A stretch of DNA of 64,000 nucleotides from Pseudomonas cremoris. GTDB taxonomy: Bacteria > Pseudomonadota > Gammaproteobacteria > Pseudomonadales > Pseudomonadaceae. The position numbers were made by a program, and so were the translations under genes. Positions 45,854 through 55,595 of this stretch are shown here, in pieces (the stretch's first letter is position 1; each line of letters opens with the position of its first letter). The notes beneath the pieces were generated by a model. The model made no database searches, was not told the origin of the DNA, and saw only the letters and a list, made by a program, of their open reading frames with translations. The stretch covers positions 1-64,000 of the forward strand of contig NZ_JAAXCY010000012.1 of the NCBI RefSeq assembly GCF_014230465.1, written 5' to 3'.

Positions 45854-48800
45854 GACTCAACCGGCTCCAGGCTTTGCGGCTCTTTGCGCCAGCGACGGCC
45901 AAGACGGTCGAAGTACAGGTAGATCACCGGCGTAGTGAACAGGGTCAACACCTGGCTTACCAACAAGCCGCCGACCATCACCAGGCCCAGGGGTTGACGC
46001 AACTCGGCGCCAGAGCCGGTAGCCAGCATCAACGGCACCGCGCCGAACAGTGCAGCCAAGGTGGTCATCAGGATCGGCCGGAAGCGCAACAGTGCCGCCT
46101 GGTAGATCGCGGTCTGCGGGTCAAGGCCCTGGTTGCGTTCGGCGTCGAGGGCGAAGTCGATCATCATGATCGCGTTCTTTTTCACGATACCGATCAGCAA
46201 GATGATGCCGATGATCGCGATCATGCCCAGGTCATTGCCACTGAGCAGCAAGGCCAGCAAGGCCCCCACGGCAGCGGATGGCAAGGTGGACAGGATGGTG
46301 ATCGGGTGTATATAGCTCTCGTAGAGCACGCCCAGCACGATGTACATGGTGACCACCGCCGCCAGGATCAGCAGCAAGGTGCTCGACAGCGACGCCTCGA
46401 ATGCCTGTGCTGCGCCCTGGAACTGGGTCTGCACACCTACCGGCATACCGATGTCTTTCTGGGTCTGGTTGATCAGCTCCACACCTTTGCCCAGCGCAAC
46501 GCCGGGAGCCAGGTTGAACGACATCATCACTGCCGGGAACTGGCCGATATGCGCAATCGCCAGCTGCGCCTGGCGCTGTTCCACACGGGCCAGGCTCGAC
46601 AAGCGCACCTGGCCGCCGTCGGTGGTTTTCACGTGGATCTGATTCAGCGCCGCCGGGCCAAGGGTTTCGCCCGATTGGGCCTGCAAGACCACACGGTACT
46701 GGCTGGCCTGGGTGTAGATCGTGGAAATCTGCCGTTGGCCGAACGCGTCGTACAGCGCGTCGGTGATGGTCGAGACACTGACTCCCAGGCGCGAAGCAGC
46801 GTCACGGTCGATCACCAGGAACACTTGCAGGCCTTTGTCCTGCAGGTCGCTGGCGACGTCGGTAAGTTCCGGCAATTGGCTCAAGGCGTGTACCAGCTTG
46901 TCGCTCCACAGCGCCAACAGATCGGCGTCCGGCGAGGACATGCTGAATTGGTACTGGGTACGGCTGACGCGATCCTCGATGGTCAGGTCCTGCACCGGCT
47001 GCATGAACAGGCGAATGCCTACCAGTTTGTCGATTTCCGGTTGCAGCCGCGTGATCACCTGGGCCGCGCTCAAGTCGCGCTGACCGTGGGGCTTGAGGTT
47101 GATCAGCAAGCGCCCGCTGTTGAGCGTGGCGTTATCGCCATCCACACCGATATAGGAAGACAGGCTTTGCACGGCCGGGTCGGCCAGGATGATCTTGGCC
47201 AACTCCTGCTGACGCTGGCTCATCGCAGCGAAGGAGATCGACTGCGGCGCCTCGGAAATGCCCTGGATCACACCAGTGTCCTGCACCGGGAAAAAGCCCT
47301 TGGGCACCACCAGGTACAGGAACACGGTCAAACCCAGGGTCGCGACAGCCACCAGCAGCGTCAGCGGCTGGTGCTTGAGCACCCACTGCAATTTGCGCCC
47401 GTAGGCTTCGATCAACCAATCGATCCAGGCACCGCTGGCCTTGTAAAAACGGCCCTGCTCTTCCTCTTTGGGCTCGCGCTTGAGCAAGCGCGCACACATC
47501 ATCGGCGTGAGCGTCAGGGATACCACCAGGGAAATCAGGATCGCCACGGCCAGGGTGATGGCAAACTCGCGGAACAGGCGCCCTACTACGTCGGCCATGA
47601 ACAGCAGCGGGATCAGTACCGCAATCAGCGACAGGGTCAGGGAAACCAGGGTAAACCCGATCTGCTTGGCACCCTTGAGCGCTGCCGCCATCGGCGTCTC
47701 GCCTTCCTCGATATAACGGGAAATGTTCTCCAGCATGACGATGGCATCGTCCACCACAAAGCCGGTGGCGATGGTCAACGCCATCAGCGTCAGGTTGTTG
47801 ATGGAAAAACCGGCCAGGTACATCACGCCAAAGGTGCCCACCAGCGACAGCGGTACGGCGATGGACGGGATGATGGTCGCGCTGAAACGGCGCAGGAACA
47901 GGAACGTCACCATGACCACCAGGGCAATGGCGATCAGCAATTCATGTTGTACGTCGGTGACCGACGCGCGGATGGTCTGGGTCCGGTCGGTGAGTACCGT
48001 CACGTCGAGGCCTGCCGGCAGGTTGTCGGTGATGCTCGGCAGCAGCGCCTTGATACGGTCCACCACCTCGATCACGTTGGCGCCTGGCTGGCGCTGGATA
48101 TTCAGCAGGACAGCCTGGTTTTCGTTGGCCCAGGCGGCGAGGCGTTCGTTTTCAGCGCCATCGACGATCTGCGCCACGTCTTTCAGGCGCAGCGGTGCGC
48201 CGTTGTTGTACGCCAGGATCAGCTCGGCGTATTGCTGGGGCGAGACCAACTGGTCGTTGGCGTCGAGCATCGATACACGCGTGGGGCCGTCGAAGTTGCC
48301 CTTGGGCTGGTTGACGTTGGAAGCTGCGATCAGGGTGCGCACGTCCGACAGGTTCAAGCCGTTGGCCGCCAAGGCTTCGGGGTTGACCTTGATACGCACG
48401 GCCTGACGCTGGCCACCGGCGATGCTGACCATGCCGACGCCGCTGATTTGCGCAATTTTTTGCGCCATGCGCGTGTCGACCAGGTCATTGAGCTTGGGCA
48501 GCAACATGGTCTTGGAGGTGATGGCCAAGGTCAGCACCGGGGTATCCGCCGGGTTGACCTTGTTGTACACCGGCGGTGCCGGCAAATCCTTGGGCAACAG
48601 GTTGGTGGCGGCGTTGATCGCGGCTTGCACCTGTTGCTCGGCGACATCCATATTGATGTCGAGGTTAAAACGCAGGGTCAACACCGAGGCGCCGCCGGAG
48701 CTGGTGGACGCCATCTGGGTAAGGCCGGGCATTTGCCCGAACTGGCGCTCCAGCGGCGCGGTGACCGCACTGGTCATCACATCCGGGCTGGCGCCTGGGT

Positions 48801-48951
48801 ACAGGGTCATCACGCGGATGGTCGGGTAGTCCACCTGCGGCAAGGCCGACACCGGCAGTAAGCGGTAGGAGATGATGCCGGCCAAAACAATGGCCAGCAT
48901 GCTCAGCGTGGTAGCAACCGGGCGAAGGATGAACAGCCGCGACAGGTTCAT
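45850..48951 (-). CDS. muxB: RND multidrug efflux transporter, first subunit
   Basis: A 1033-residue RND pump related to MdtB. It starts [20 protein letters not shown] and carries the relay motif [19 protein letters not shown] and the C-terminal [18 protein letters not shown]. It overlaps muxA and muxC by 4 bases each, so the four products are likely made in matched amounts. In P. aeruginosa MuxABC-OpmB handles aztreonam, macrolides, novobiocin and tetracycline. Substrates in this species are inferred from that. Confidence 0.92.
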   Translation of the reverse strand: MNLSRLFILRPVATTLSMLAIVLAGIISYRLLPVSALPQVDYPTIRVMTLYPGASPDVMTSAVTAPLERQFGQMPGLTQMASTSSGGASVLTLRFNLDINMDVAEQQVQAAINAATNLLPKDLPAPPVYNKVNPADTPVLTLAITSKTMLLPKLNDLVDTRMAQKIAQISGVGMVSIAGGQRQAVRIKVNPEALAANGLNLSDVRTLIAASNVNQPKGNFDGPTRVSMLDANDQLVSPQQYAELILAYNNGAPLRLKDVAQIVDGAENERLAAWANENQAVLLNIQRQPGANVIEVVDRIKALLPSITDNLPAGLDVTVLTDRTQTIRASVTDVQHELLIAIALVVMVTFLFLRRFSATIIPSIAVPLSLVGTFGVMYLAGFSINNLTLMALTIATGFVVDDAIVMLENISRYIEEGETPMAAALKGAKQIGFTLVSLTLSLIAVLIPLLFMADVVGRLFREFAITLAVAILISLVVSLTLTPMMCARLLKREPKEEEQGRFYKASGAWIDWLIEAYGRKLQWVLKHQPLTLLVAVATLGLTVFLYLVVPKGFFPVQDTGVIQGISEAPQSISFAAMSQRQQELAKIILADPAVQSLSSYIGVDGDNATLNSGRLLINLKPHGQRDLSAAQVITRLQPEIDKLVGIRLFMQPVQDLTIEDRVSRTQYQFSMSSPDADLLALWSDKLVHALSQLPELTDVASDLQDKGLQVFLVIDRDAASRLGVSVSTITDALYDAFGQRQISTIYTQASQYRVVLQAQSGETLGPAALNQIHVKTTDGGQVRLSSLARVEQRQAQLAIAHIGQFPAVMMSFNLAPGVALGKGVELINQTQKDIGMPVGVQTQFQGAAQAFEASLSSTLLLILAAVVTMYIVLGVLYESYIHPITILSTLPSAAVGALLALLLSGNDLGMIAIIGIILLIGIVKKNAIMMIDFALDAERNQGLDPQTAIYQAALLRFRPILMTTLAALFGAVPLMLATGSGAELRQPLGLVMVGGLLVSQVLTLFTTPVIYLYFDRLGRRWRKEPQSLEPVES

Positions 48952-50252
48952 GAACCGACCTTTTGCGCCTTGCCGGCGTTGGCGCCGGTCTCCCCTTTCG
49001 CGGCGGGCTTGCCTTGCAGGTGTTCGGTCGGGGTGGTCGGTACTTCGCTGCTGTCATTGACCACTTCGATCTCGCTGTCGTCCTTCAGGCGGTCGGTGCC
49101 TTCCAGTACCACGCGGTCACCGGCGACCAGGCCTTGCTTGATCACGGTGTTGTCGCCATCGGTGTCGCCGATCACCAGGGGCTGGACCTTGACCTTCTTG
49201 TCGCCATCTAGCTTGTAGACAAAGGTGCCGTTATTGCCGAACTGGATCGCGGCGGACGGAGCCAGCACCACGTTGTGCAGGGTGTCGGCAAGCAGGTGCA
49301 CGTTGACGAACTGGTTGGGGAACAGCGCCTGGTCCTTGTTATCGAAGCGGCCCTTGAATTTCAGGGTGCCGGTGGTGACGTCGATCTGGTTATCGAGGCT
49401 TTGCAGCACGCCGACCGCCTGTTTTTTCACGTCGCCACGGTCCCAGGCTTCCACGGGCAGCTTGTTGCCGGCGTGGTAGCGAGTGAGGACGGTGTCCAGG
49501 GTGTTTTCCGGCAGGGTGAAGACCACGCTGATCGGCTGGGTCTGGGTGATCACGGCGAGGAAGGTGGTGTCGTTGGCGGCCACAAGGTTGCCCACGTCGA
49601 CCTGACGCAAGCCCACGCGGCCGCTGATGGGTGCGCGGATCTTGGTGAATTCGAGGTTGAGCTTGGCGTCATCCACCGCGCCCTGGTTGGTCTTGACCGT
49701 GCCCTGGTATTGCAGGACCAGCGCTTCGGCGGTGTCCAGGGTTTGCTTGGCGATACTGTCCTGGGCATACAGGTCGCGATAACGCTGCACATCGACCTGG
49801 GCGTTTTTCAATTGGGCCTGGTTCTGCAACAAGGTGCCCTGGGCCTGGAGCAACGCGTTCTGGTAGCTGCGCGGATCGATCTCGGCCAACAGGTCACCGG
49901 CCTTGACCATCTGCCCTTCTTCAAAGGCGATCCTCACCAACTCCCCGCCAACCCGGCTGCGCACATTGATGGTGTTGAGCGCGGTCACCGTGCCCAAGGC
50001 CTTGTAGTACACCGGGAACTCCCCCAGCACCGCCGGTGCCACGCGCACGGGAATCGGGCCGGTGGAACCGCCGAAACCCGGGCGCATCATCCCCGACTTG
50101 CCGGCACGCCCCGCGGGCTTTTGCGCGGTAGCCTCCTTATGGCTGCCAGGCCAGAATTTCCAGCACAGGCCGGCAATAATCAGCAGCACAAGCAGGCCGA
50201 ACAGCCAGCGGCGGGATTTACGAGGGGACGATTGCATGGATTGATCAACCAT
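48948..50252 (-). CDS. muxA: RND efflux periplasmic adaptor subunit
   Basis: A 434-residue membrane fusion protein of the MdtA type. One N-terminal hydrophobic segment ([18 protein letters not shown]), then a barrel-sandwich domain ([21 protein letters not shown]), a coiled coil, and the second lipoyl half [19 protein letters not shown], then the beta barrel. The C-terminal 45 residues are a low-complexity tail with Lys/Ala/Gly. First gene of mux; ATG 50252 is assumed (MVDQS), with another ATG five codons in. The leader carries a repeated AAGTTAAAAGTTG stretch, but no regulator is adjacent. Confidence 0.9.
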   Translation of the reverse strand: MVDQSMQSSPRKSRRWLFGLLVLLIIAGLCWKFWPGSHKEATAQKPAGRAGKSGMMRPGFGGSTGPIPVRVAPAVLGEFPVYYKALGTVTALNTINVRSRVGGELVRIAFEEGQMVKAGDLLAEIDPRSYQNALLQAQGTLLQNQAQLKNAQVDVQRYRDLYAQDSIAKQTLDTAEALVLQYQGTVKTNQGAVDDAKLNLEFTKIRAPISGRVGLRQVDVGNLVAANDTTFLAVITQTQPISVVFTLPENTLDTVLTRYHAGNKLPVEAWDRGDVKKQAVGVLQSLDNQIDVTTGTLKFKGRFDNKDQALFPNQFVNVHLLADTLHNVVLAPSAAIQFGNNGTFVYKLDGDKKVKVQPLVIGDTDGDNTVIKQGLVAGDRVVLEGTDRLKDDSEIEVVNDSSEVPTTPTEHLQGKPAAKGETGANAGKAQKVGS

Positions 50253-50400
50253 TGGGCGCGAGAGCTTCTACTTTGGGAGGCTGAAAGATAAGCACTGGGG
50301 CGCATTAAGAAAAGCGCCTTTACCGGCTATTTACCTTGGACTTACAACTTTTAACTTCTGACCTTAGTCCATTCGCTATTGGGCTAACCCTCTGAGCGAC

Positions 50401-50431
50401 AAATAAAAACGGCCTGGACTAGGCCAGGCCG
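50401..50431 (-). terminator. Rho-independent terminator of tpx
   Basis: On the minus strand CGGCCTGG, a six-base loop and CCAGGCCG form an 8-bp GC-rich stem followed by TTTTTATTT. It lies 53 bases after the tpx stop and isolates tpx from the mux promoter region. Confidence 0.92.
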
Positions 50432-50483
50432 CAATCATGCATCAAGCGTGTTACTGCAAAACGACAGTAATGCGCAGAAACAG

Positions 50484-50984
50484 TTACTTCAAAACAGCCA
50501 GGGCTGCTTCGTAGTTCGGCTCTTGGCCGATTTCGCTGACCAGTTCGCTGTGCAGCACGTTGTCGTTTTCGTCCAGCACCACCACAGCACGGGCGGTCAG
50601 GCCTTTCAGCGGGCCTTCAGCGATTGCCACGCCGTAGTCGACGGCGAAAGCTGCGCTGCGGAAGTCCGACAGGTTCTTCACGTTTTCCAGGCCTTCGGCG
50701 CCGCAGAAACGGGCTTGGGCGAATGGCAGGTCGGTGGAGATGCACAACACAACGGCGTTGTTCAGTTCGTTGGCCTGGGCGTTGAACTTGCGTACCGAAG
50801 TGGCGCAGGTCGGGGTGTCGACGCTTGGGAAGATGTTCAGCACTTTGCGCTTGCCGGCGAAAGTGGCCAGGGTTGCGTCCGACAGGTCGCCGGCGGTCAG
50901 GGTGAACTCAGGTGCCTGGCTGCCGACTTGCGGCAATTCGCCTTCAACCTGGACAGGGTTACCACGGAGGGTGACTTGAGCCAT
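50484..50984 (-). CDS. tpx: Thiol peroxidase
   Basis: A 166-residue atypical 2-Cys peroxiredoxin that reduces alkyl hydroperoxides and H2O2, mainly with thioredoxin. The peroxidatic Cys lies in [14 protein letters not shown] and the resolving Cys in [13 protein letters not shown], the standard Tpx spacing of about 34 residues. [14 protein letters not shown] is the typical N-terminus. The ATG at 50984 follows AAGGA. It is monocistronic with its own terminator. Confidence 0.95.
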   Translation of the reverse strand: MAQVTLRGNPVQVEGELPQVGSQAPEFTLTAGDLSDATLATFAGKRKVLNIFPSVDTPTCATSVRKFNAQANELNNAVVLCISTDLPFAQARFCGAEGLENVKNLSDFRSAAFAVDYGVAIAEGPLKGLTARAVVVLDENDNVLHSELVSEIGQEPNYEAALAVLK

Positions 50985-51142
50985 GAACGGAATCCTTCTG
51001 CTGTATTGGGTTAAACGAATTCGAGAGGCGGAAGTTAACCACAAAGTACGGTGGCTACCTACCGCCAGACATAAATTGTCATGTCACCGGTTATGGTTTA
51101 ATTGCGCGCCTTCCGCCCTGCCCTTCAAGGAACCTGTTGTTG

Positions 51143-52432
51143 ATGAATCTGCCTGCCACCAAAGTCCTGGTCATTGGTTATGTCTGGCCGGAGCCCCGCT
51201 CCTCGGCTGCAGGCGGGCATATGATGCAAATACTCGAAACTTTTCTTACGCAAGGTTGGGACATTACCTTCAGCAGCCCGGCCGCACTTGGAGAGCACAA
51301 GGCGGACTTGCAGGTGCTGGGCATCAAAGAGTGCGCCATCGAGCTCAATAACAGCAGTTTCGATGATTTTGTGCGCGAACTGGCCCCGGACATCGTGCTG
51401 TTCGACCGTTTCATGATGGAAGAGCAATTTGGCTGGCGTGTCGAGAAATGCTGCCCCGACGCCCTGCGCGTACTGGAAACCTCCGACCTGCAAAGCCTCC
51501 GTGACGCCCGTCACCAGCGCCTCAAGGACCACCTCAAGGCTCACCCGGACAGTGACGACTTCAGCCCGCTCTTTGCCCCGGCACTCAAGCAAGAATTCCA
51601 GCTGATGGCCGACACCGACCTGGCCAAGCGCGAGATCGCCGCCATTTACCGCTGTGACATCAGCCTGATGATCTCCGACGTGGAAATCCACCTGCTCACC
51701 GAGCAATTCAAGGTACCGGCCGCCCTGCTGCATTGGTGCCCGCTGATGCTTGCACCGCCGACCGAAGCGTTCGCGCCGTTTGAAGACCGTGCGCACTTCC
51801 TCAGCATCGGCAATTTCCGCCACGCGCCCAACTGGGATACCGTGCTGTGGATGAAGAACAGCCTGTGGCCGCTGATCCGCCAGCAACTGCCGGGCGCGCA
51901 ACTGCATATCTATGGCGCCTACACCCCGCCCAAGGCCACCGCCTTGCACAACCCTGCACAGGGTTTTCATGTGATGAACTGGGCCGAGGATGCGTTGCAG
52001 GTGATGAGCGCCGCACGCATCTGCCTGGCCCCGCTGCGCTTCGGCGCCGGTATCAAGGGCAAGCTGGCGGACGCGATGCTGTGTGGCACGCCGAATATCA
52101 CCACCCCTATCGGCGCCGAAGCCATGGGTGATGATCAGCCATGGCCCGGCCTGATCGAACAGAGCGCCCCCGCGCTTGCCGCTGCCGCCGTAGCGCTGTA
52201 TCAGGATCGCAACCGCTGGGTCCAGGCTCAGGAAGATGGCCGCCAACTGCTGGCCCATCGTTATGACCAGACGATCCACGGTCCAGCGCTTATTGAGTGC
52301 CTGGAACAATGCCGCCGCAACCTGACCAACCACCGCCGCGACAACTTCACTGGCAGTATGCTGCGCCACCACGCGCATAAAAGTACGCAGTACATGTCCC
52401 AATGGATCGAGGCGAAAAACCGCAGCCTCTAG
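51143..52432 (+). CDS. Glycosyltransferase (GT-B fold)
   Basis: A 429-residue GT-B glycosyltransferase of the GT1/GT4 kind. The N-terminal part (VLVIGYVWPEPRSSAAGGHMMQ) gives the acceptor-side fold. The C-terminal half holds FLSIGNFRHAPNWDTVLWMK and ICLAPLRFGAGIKGKLADAM, the sugar-nucleotide site, ending TPIGAEAMG. No signal peptide. The acceptor is unknown. Initiation could also be at TTG 51137 or 51140, nearer the AAGGA site, but ATG 51143 is used. It sits alone between tpx (divergent) and mtlR. Confidence 0.82.
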   Translation: MNLPATKVLVIGYVWPEPRSSAAGGHMMQILETFLTQGWDITFSSPAALGEHKADLQVLGIKECAIELNNSSFDDFVRELAPDIVLFDRFMMEEQFGWRVEKCCPDALRVLETSDLQSLRDARHQRLKDHLKAHPDSDDFSPLFAPALKQEFQLMADTDLAKREIAAIYRCDISLMISDVEIHLLTEQFKVPAALLHWCPLMLAPPTEAFAPFEDRAHFLSIGNFRHAPNWDTVLWMKNSLWPLIRQQLPGAQLHIYGAYTPPKATALHNPAQGFHVMNWAEDALQVMSAARICLAPLRFGAGIKGKLADAMLCGTPNITTPIGAEAMGDDQPWPGLIEQSAPALAAAAVALYQDRNRWVQAQEDGRQLLAHRYDQTIHGPALIECLEQCRRNLTNHRRDNFTGSMLRHHAHKSTQYMSQWIEAKNRSL

Positions 52433-52504
52433 ACTCCGGCGCTGGCAGGGTCACGCACAAGGGGGCATTATTCGGTTTGCAACCAACAATAAAGCGACGC
52501 CAGC

Positions 52505-53410
52505 ATGACCCGAGCAGCGCGAATCACAGATCCTTCCTACGAGCTGATGGATGATCACAACGGTCTGTCCATCATCTATCGCCAGCATGGCTTCCCCTGC
52601 CCGCTGGTGCGCTGGCATTTCCACAAGGAATACGAACTGCACTTGATCGTCGCCAGCTCCGGCAAGGTGTTTATCGGCGACTACATCGGCAACTTCTACC
52701 CCGAAAGCCTGTTCCTCACCGGCCCCAACCTGCCCCACAACTGGATCAGCCAGGTTGATGAAGACGAGGTGGTACCCAAGCGCGACATGCTGGTGAACTT
52801 CACTGATGAGCTGTTCGACAGCGGCAGCCAGATCTTCACCGAACTCAAGACCCTGTCACCGTTACTGGAACGCGCGCAATACGGCATCGAGTTTCGCTGC
52901 AAAAAAACCATCGCTCAGGCCATGACGCTGATGCAACGCATCGAGGACGCCCAGGGCATGGCGCGCCTGGGGCACTTTTTTATCCTGCTGGAAGTGTTGA
53001 GTGCCTGTGAGGACTACCAACTGCTCTCGGGCGTGACTACGCCGCAGTTGGCCGACGAGCACAGCATTGACCGCACCAACCGCGCAGTGGACTACATCTT
53101 TGCCCACTACGCGCGGGAATTGCCGCTGGAAGAGGTGGCGGAACACCTGGGCATGAAGCCGACGTATTTTTCGCGCGTCTTCAAACAGGCCACCGGGCGC
53201 ACGTTTATCGAGTTCGTCAATCGGCTGCGTATCAGCAAGTCGTGCGAATTGCTGGCGGACGGTGATAAAGCGGTGACGGATGTGTGCTTTGAGTCGGGGT
53301 TCAACAATATCTCTAACTTCAACCGGCGCTTTCAGCAGCTCAAGGGTATGACCCCTTCCCACTATCGGCGTCTGGTGGTGCAACGCTTGACGGAGCAGAA
53401 CCTGGCTTGA
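52505..53410 (+). CDS. mtlR: AraC family activator of the mannitol operon
   Basis: A 301-residue AraC/XylS regulator. The N-terminal cupin-like sensor (WHFHKEYELHLIVASSGKVFIGD) binds the polyol inducer, and the C-terminal 100 residues hold two helix-turn-helices (LEEVAEHLGMKPTYFSRVFKQATG and VTDVCFESGFNNISNFNRRF). It matches MtlR of P. fluorescens, which activates the mtl operon on mannitol, sorbitol or arabitol. Unusually, a small unrelated gene lies between it and mtlE. No strong ribosome-binding site is visible before the ATG, so expression may be low. Confidence 0.9.
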   Translation: MTRAARITDPSYELMDDHNGLSIIYRQHGFPCPLVRWHFHKEYELHLIVASSGKVFIGDYIGNFYPESLFLTGPNLPHNWISQVDEDEVVPKRDMLVNFTDELFDSGSQIFTELKTLSPLLERAQYGIEFRCKKTIAQAMTLMQRIEDAQGMARLGHFFILLEVLSACEDYQLLSGVTTPQLADEHSIDRTNRAVDYIFAHYARELPLEEVAEHLGMKPTYFSRVFKQATGRTFIEFVNRLRISKSCELLADGDKAVTDVCFESGFNNISNFNRRFQQLKGMTPSHYRRLVVQRLTEQNLA

Positions 53411-53510
53411 GCCACCACGTTACCGCTCATCCAAACTGTCATTTCCTACAGTGCCCTAACCGATCGGCAGCGAGCATGCTGAAACCTTCTACGTGATGGA
53501 GTGTTTCGCC

Positions 53511-53930
53511 ATGAACAACGAGCCCGATCCAGGCACCCATGCCATTAACGAAATCGCCTACTTCGATACCCCTGGCGATACTCGCGGTTGGACCGGTGAA
53601 GGGGAAATACTGCCAGACGACCCTGACGGTAATGGCCCGGTAAATCGCTGGTTTTCGACAGGTCTCAAAAGGGACTATGGCAACCCCTTTTCACGGCAGA
53701 CCACTGTCAGGGTGGTCATTCGCCTGCGCGGCCAATTGCCCCGCGAAACCCTACAAGGCAGCGGGCCTGACGGGATCATTCAGGAAATACACAATATAGA
53801 ACCTGTAAAAACGGCACTCTATGAGTTTTTCCTGAGATCTACACCGGCAGGCGAATTCTCCGTGCAGTTCAACTTTGCGACCCGCCAGAAAATGGTTATC
53901 CAAACGATCCAGGTAAACGGCCCTGTGTAA
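53511..53930 (+). CDS. Unrecognised 139-residue protein between mtlR and mtlE
   Basis: I do not recognise this protein. It begins with an acidic, Gly/Pro-rich region (NNEPDPGTHAINEIAYFDTPGD) and ends with a beta-rich half (TTVRVVIRLRGQLPRETL, then EFFLRSTPAGEFSVQFNF). No signal peptide, membrane segment or known motif. TGGAGTG precedes the ATG by about seven bases. The codon choice and base composition look more AT-rich than the flanking mtl genes, which suggests a later insertion. It separates mtlR from the operon it controls. Confidence 0.6.
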   Translation: MNNEPDPGTHAINEIAYFDTPGDTRGWTGEGEILPDDPDGNGPVNRWFSTGLKRDYGNPFSRQTTVRVVIRLRGQLPRETLQGSGPDGIIQEIHNIEPVKTALYEFFLRSTPAGEFSVQFNFATRQKMVIQTIQVNGPV

Positions 53931-53967
53931 CCCTCCCCACATAAATCGTTTAAGCATTGCTGCCACG

Positions 53968-54011
53968 AGTGCAAAAAAGTATCAGTCCCAGTGCTCCCAA
54001 GGATTTGTCAC
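53968..54011. promoter_or_regulatory. Two 22-bp direct repeats, candidate MtlR binding site
   Basis: AGTGC starts two adjacent 22-base units (53968-53989 and 53990-54011) that agree at 14 of 22 positions: AGTGC, then AAG at 10-12, AT at 14-15, GTC at 18-20 and a final C. A 22-bp period equals two helical turns, as expected for an AraC-type dimer reading direct repeats. The downstream unit overlaps the predicted -35 element, the arrangement of a class II activator. Confidence 0.6.
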
Positions 54012-54033
54012 AACCCCATTTCAAGGCTGTAAT
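54005..54033 (+). promoter_or_regulatory. Predicted sigma70 promoter of mtlE
   Basis: TTGTCA (54005-54010) and TGTAAT (54028-54033) are spaced by 17 bases, each with one mismatch to the consensus. Transcription would start near 54040, leaving a leader of about 85 bases before mtlE. Confidence 0.6.
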
Positions 54034-54071
54034 CAACCGCACACTCTTCCTGACTCGTTGTAGGAAGACAC

Positions 54072-54079
54072 AACAACAA
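54072..54079 (+). promoter_or_regulatory. Candidate Hfq/Crc catabolite-repression site in the mtlE leader
   Basis: AACAACAA fits the AAnAANAA motif recognised by Hfq with Crc in Pseudomonas mRNAs. It lies in the predicted 5' leader, about 36 bases before the GGAG ribosome-binding site of mtlE, somewhat further than in the best-known targets. Confidence 0.45.
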
Positions 54080-54124
54080 TAACTGTCCTTCTGTAGCCCC
54101 CTGGGCGCGGAAATGGAGTGCGCG

Positions 54125-55435
54125 ATGAAGTTCACAGCAAAAGCACTGCTTGCCTGTACCTGTATGACCCTCAGCGCCGTAAGCCTTGGCGCGCAAACCC
54201 TGACCATTGCCACCGTGAACAACAGCGACATGATCCGCATGCAAAAGCTCTCGAAAACCTTCGAGACCGAGCATCCGGAGATCAAGCTGAACTGGGTGGT
54301 GCTCGAAGAAAACGTGCTACGCCAACGCCTGACCACCGACATCGCCACCCAAGGCGGACAGTTCGACGTGTTGACCATCGGCATGTACGAAGCTGCACTG
54401 TGGGGCGCCAAGGGTTGGCTGGAGCCGATGAAGGACCTGCCGGCGTCCTACGACCTCGACGATGTATTCCCTTCGGTGCGTGACGGTTTGTCCGTCAAGG
54501 GCTCGTTGTACGCCCTGCCGTTCTACGCCGAAAGCTCGATCACCTATTACCGCACCGACCTGTTCAAGGACGCCGGGCTGACCATGCCTGAGCACCCGAC
54601 CTGGACGCAGATCGGCGAATTCGCCAGCAAACTCACTGACAAGAGCAAAGAGCAATACGGCCTGTGCCTGCGTGGCAAAGCCGGTTGGGGCGAGAACATG
54701 GCGCTGATCACCACCTTGGCCAACGGCTACGGGGCGCGCTGGTTCGATGAGAAGTGGCAGCCTGAATTCAACGGTCCGGAATGGAAGGACGCGTTGAACT
54801 TCTACGTCGACAACATGAAGAAATCCGGCCCGCCGGGCGCGTCCAGCAACGGTTTCAACGAAAACCTGGCGCTTTTCAACAGCGGCAAGTGCGCGATCTG
54901 GGTCGATGCCAGCGTGGCCGGCTCGTTCGTCACTGACAAGACTCAGAGCAAGGTGGCTGACCACGTTGGCTTCACCTTTGCCCCCCACGAGAAGACCGAT
55001 AAGGGCACCTCGTGGCTGTACTCCTGGAGCCTGGCGATCCCGACCAGTTCCAAGGCCAAGGACGCCGCCAAAGTGTTCACCAGTTGGGCAACCTCCAAGG
55101 AATACGGCGAGTTGGTAGCCAAGACCGACGGCGTTGCCAACGTACCGCCGGGTACCCGTAAGTCCACCTACAGCGATGAGTACATGAAGGCTGCGCCGTT
55201 TGCCAAGGTGACGCTGGAATCGCTGAAAGTCGCGGACCCGACCAAGCCGACGCTCAAGCCGGTGCCGTATATCGGTATCCAGTTGGTGACCATTCCTGAG
55301 TTCCAGGCGATTGGGACACAGGTGGGCAAGTTTTTCTCGGGGGCGTTGACCGGTCAGCAGACGGTGGATGCGGCGCTCACTGCCGCGCAGACCACCACCG
55401 AGCGGGAAATGAAACGGGCCGGTTACCCCAAGTAA
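54125..55435 (+). CDS. mtlE: Polyol ABC transporter substrate-binding protein
   Basis: A 436-residue periplasmic binding protein of the family-1 sugar type, with a signal peptide (KALLACTCMTLSAVSLGAQ). It captures mannitol, sorbitol or arabitol for the MtlFGK transporter. The GGAG at 54115 precedes the ATG at 54125 by six bases; the ATG four codons upstream overlaps that site. First gene of the catabolic operon, with a predicted MtlR-controlled promoter 90-160 bases upstream. A REPIN separates it from mtlF, so upstream mRNA may be more abundant than downstream mRNA. Confidence 0.92.
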   Translation: MKFTAKALLACTCMTLSAVSLGAQTLTIATVNNSDMIRMQKLSKTFETEHPEIKLNWVVLEENVLRQRLTTDIATQGGQFDVLTIGMYEAALWGAKGWLEPMKDLPASYDLDDVFPSVRDGLSVKGSLYALPFYAESSITYYRTDLFKDAGLTMPEHPTWTQIGEFASKLTDKSKEQYGLCLRGKAGWGENMALITTLANGYGARWFDEKWQPEFNGPEWKDALNFYVDNMKKSGPPGASSNGFNENLALFNSGKCAIWVDASVAGSFVTDKTQSKVADHVGFTFAPHEKTDKGTSWLYSWSLAIPTSSKAKDAAKVFTSWATSKEYGELVAKTDGVANVPPGTRKSTYSDEYMKAAPFAKVTLESLKVADPTKPTLKPVPYIGIQLVTIPEFQAIGTQVGKFFSGALTGQQTVDAALTAAQTTTEREMKRAGYPK

Positions 55436-55456
55436 AGTGGGTACACCGCTGTAAAT

Positions 55457-55543
55457 GTGGGAGCGGGCTTGCTCGCGAATGCGGTCTTCCAGTGAATACT
55501 TCAGTGACTGACACTCCGTATTCGCGAGCAAGCCCGCTCCCAC
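55457..55543. repeat. REPIN between mtlE and mtlF
   Basis: An 87-bp doublet with intact GTGGGAGCGGGCTTGCTCG arms, 21 bases after the mtlE stop and 52 bases before mtlF. As RNA it should fold into a long hairpin protecting the 3' end of mtlE. Confidence 0.92.
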
Positions 55544-55595
55544 ACTGACCGCGCTTCGATTCTAGTTCTGCATGTACCTGACTGGTTCTGATCCT

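Noticed and set aside
45874..48861. 995-codon open frame on the plus strand inside muxB
   Set aside because: Same reason: antisense to muxB, no ribosome-binding site or recognisable domain despite its length.
49275..50291. Plus-strand open frame opposite muxA extending past its start
   Set aside because: Antisense to muxA; no promoter or ribosome-binding site, and composition typical of an antisense shadow.
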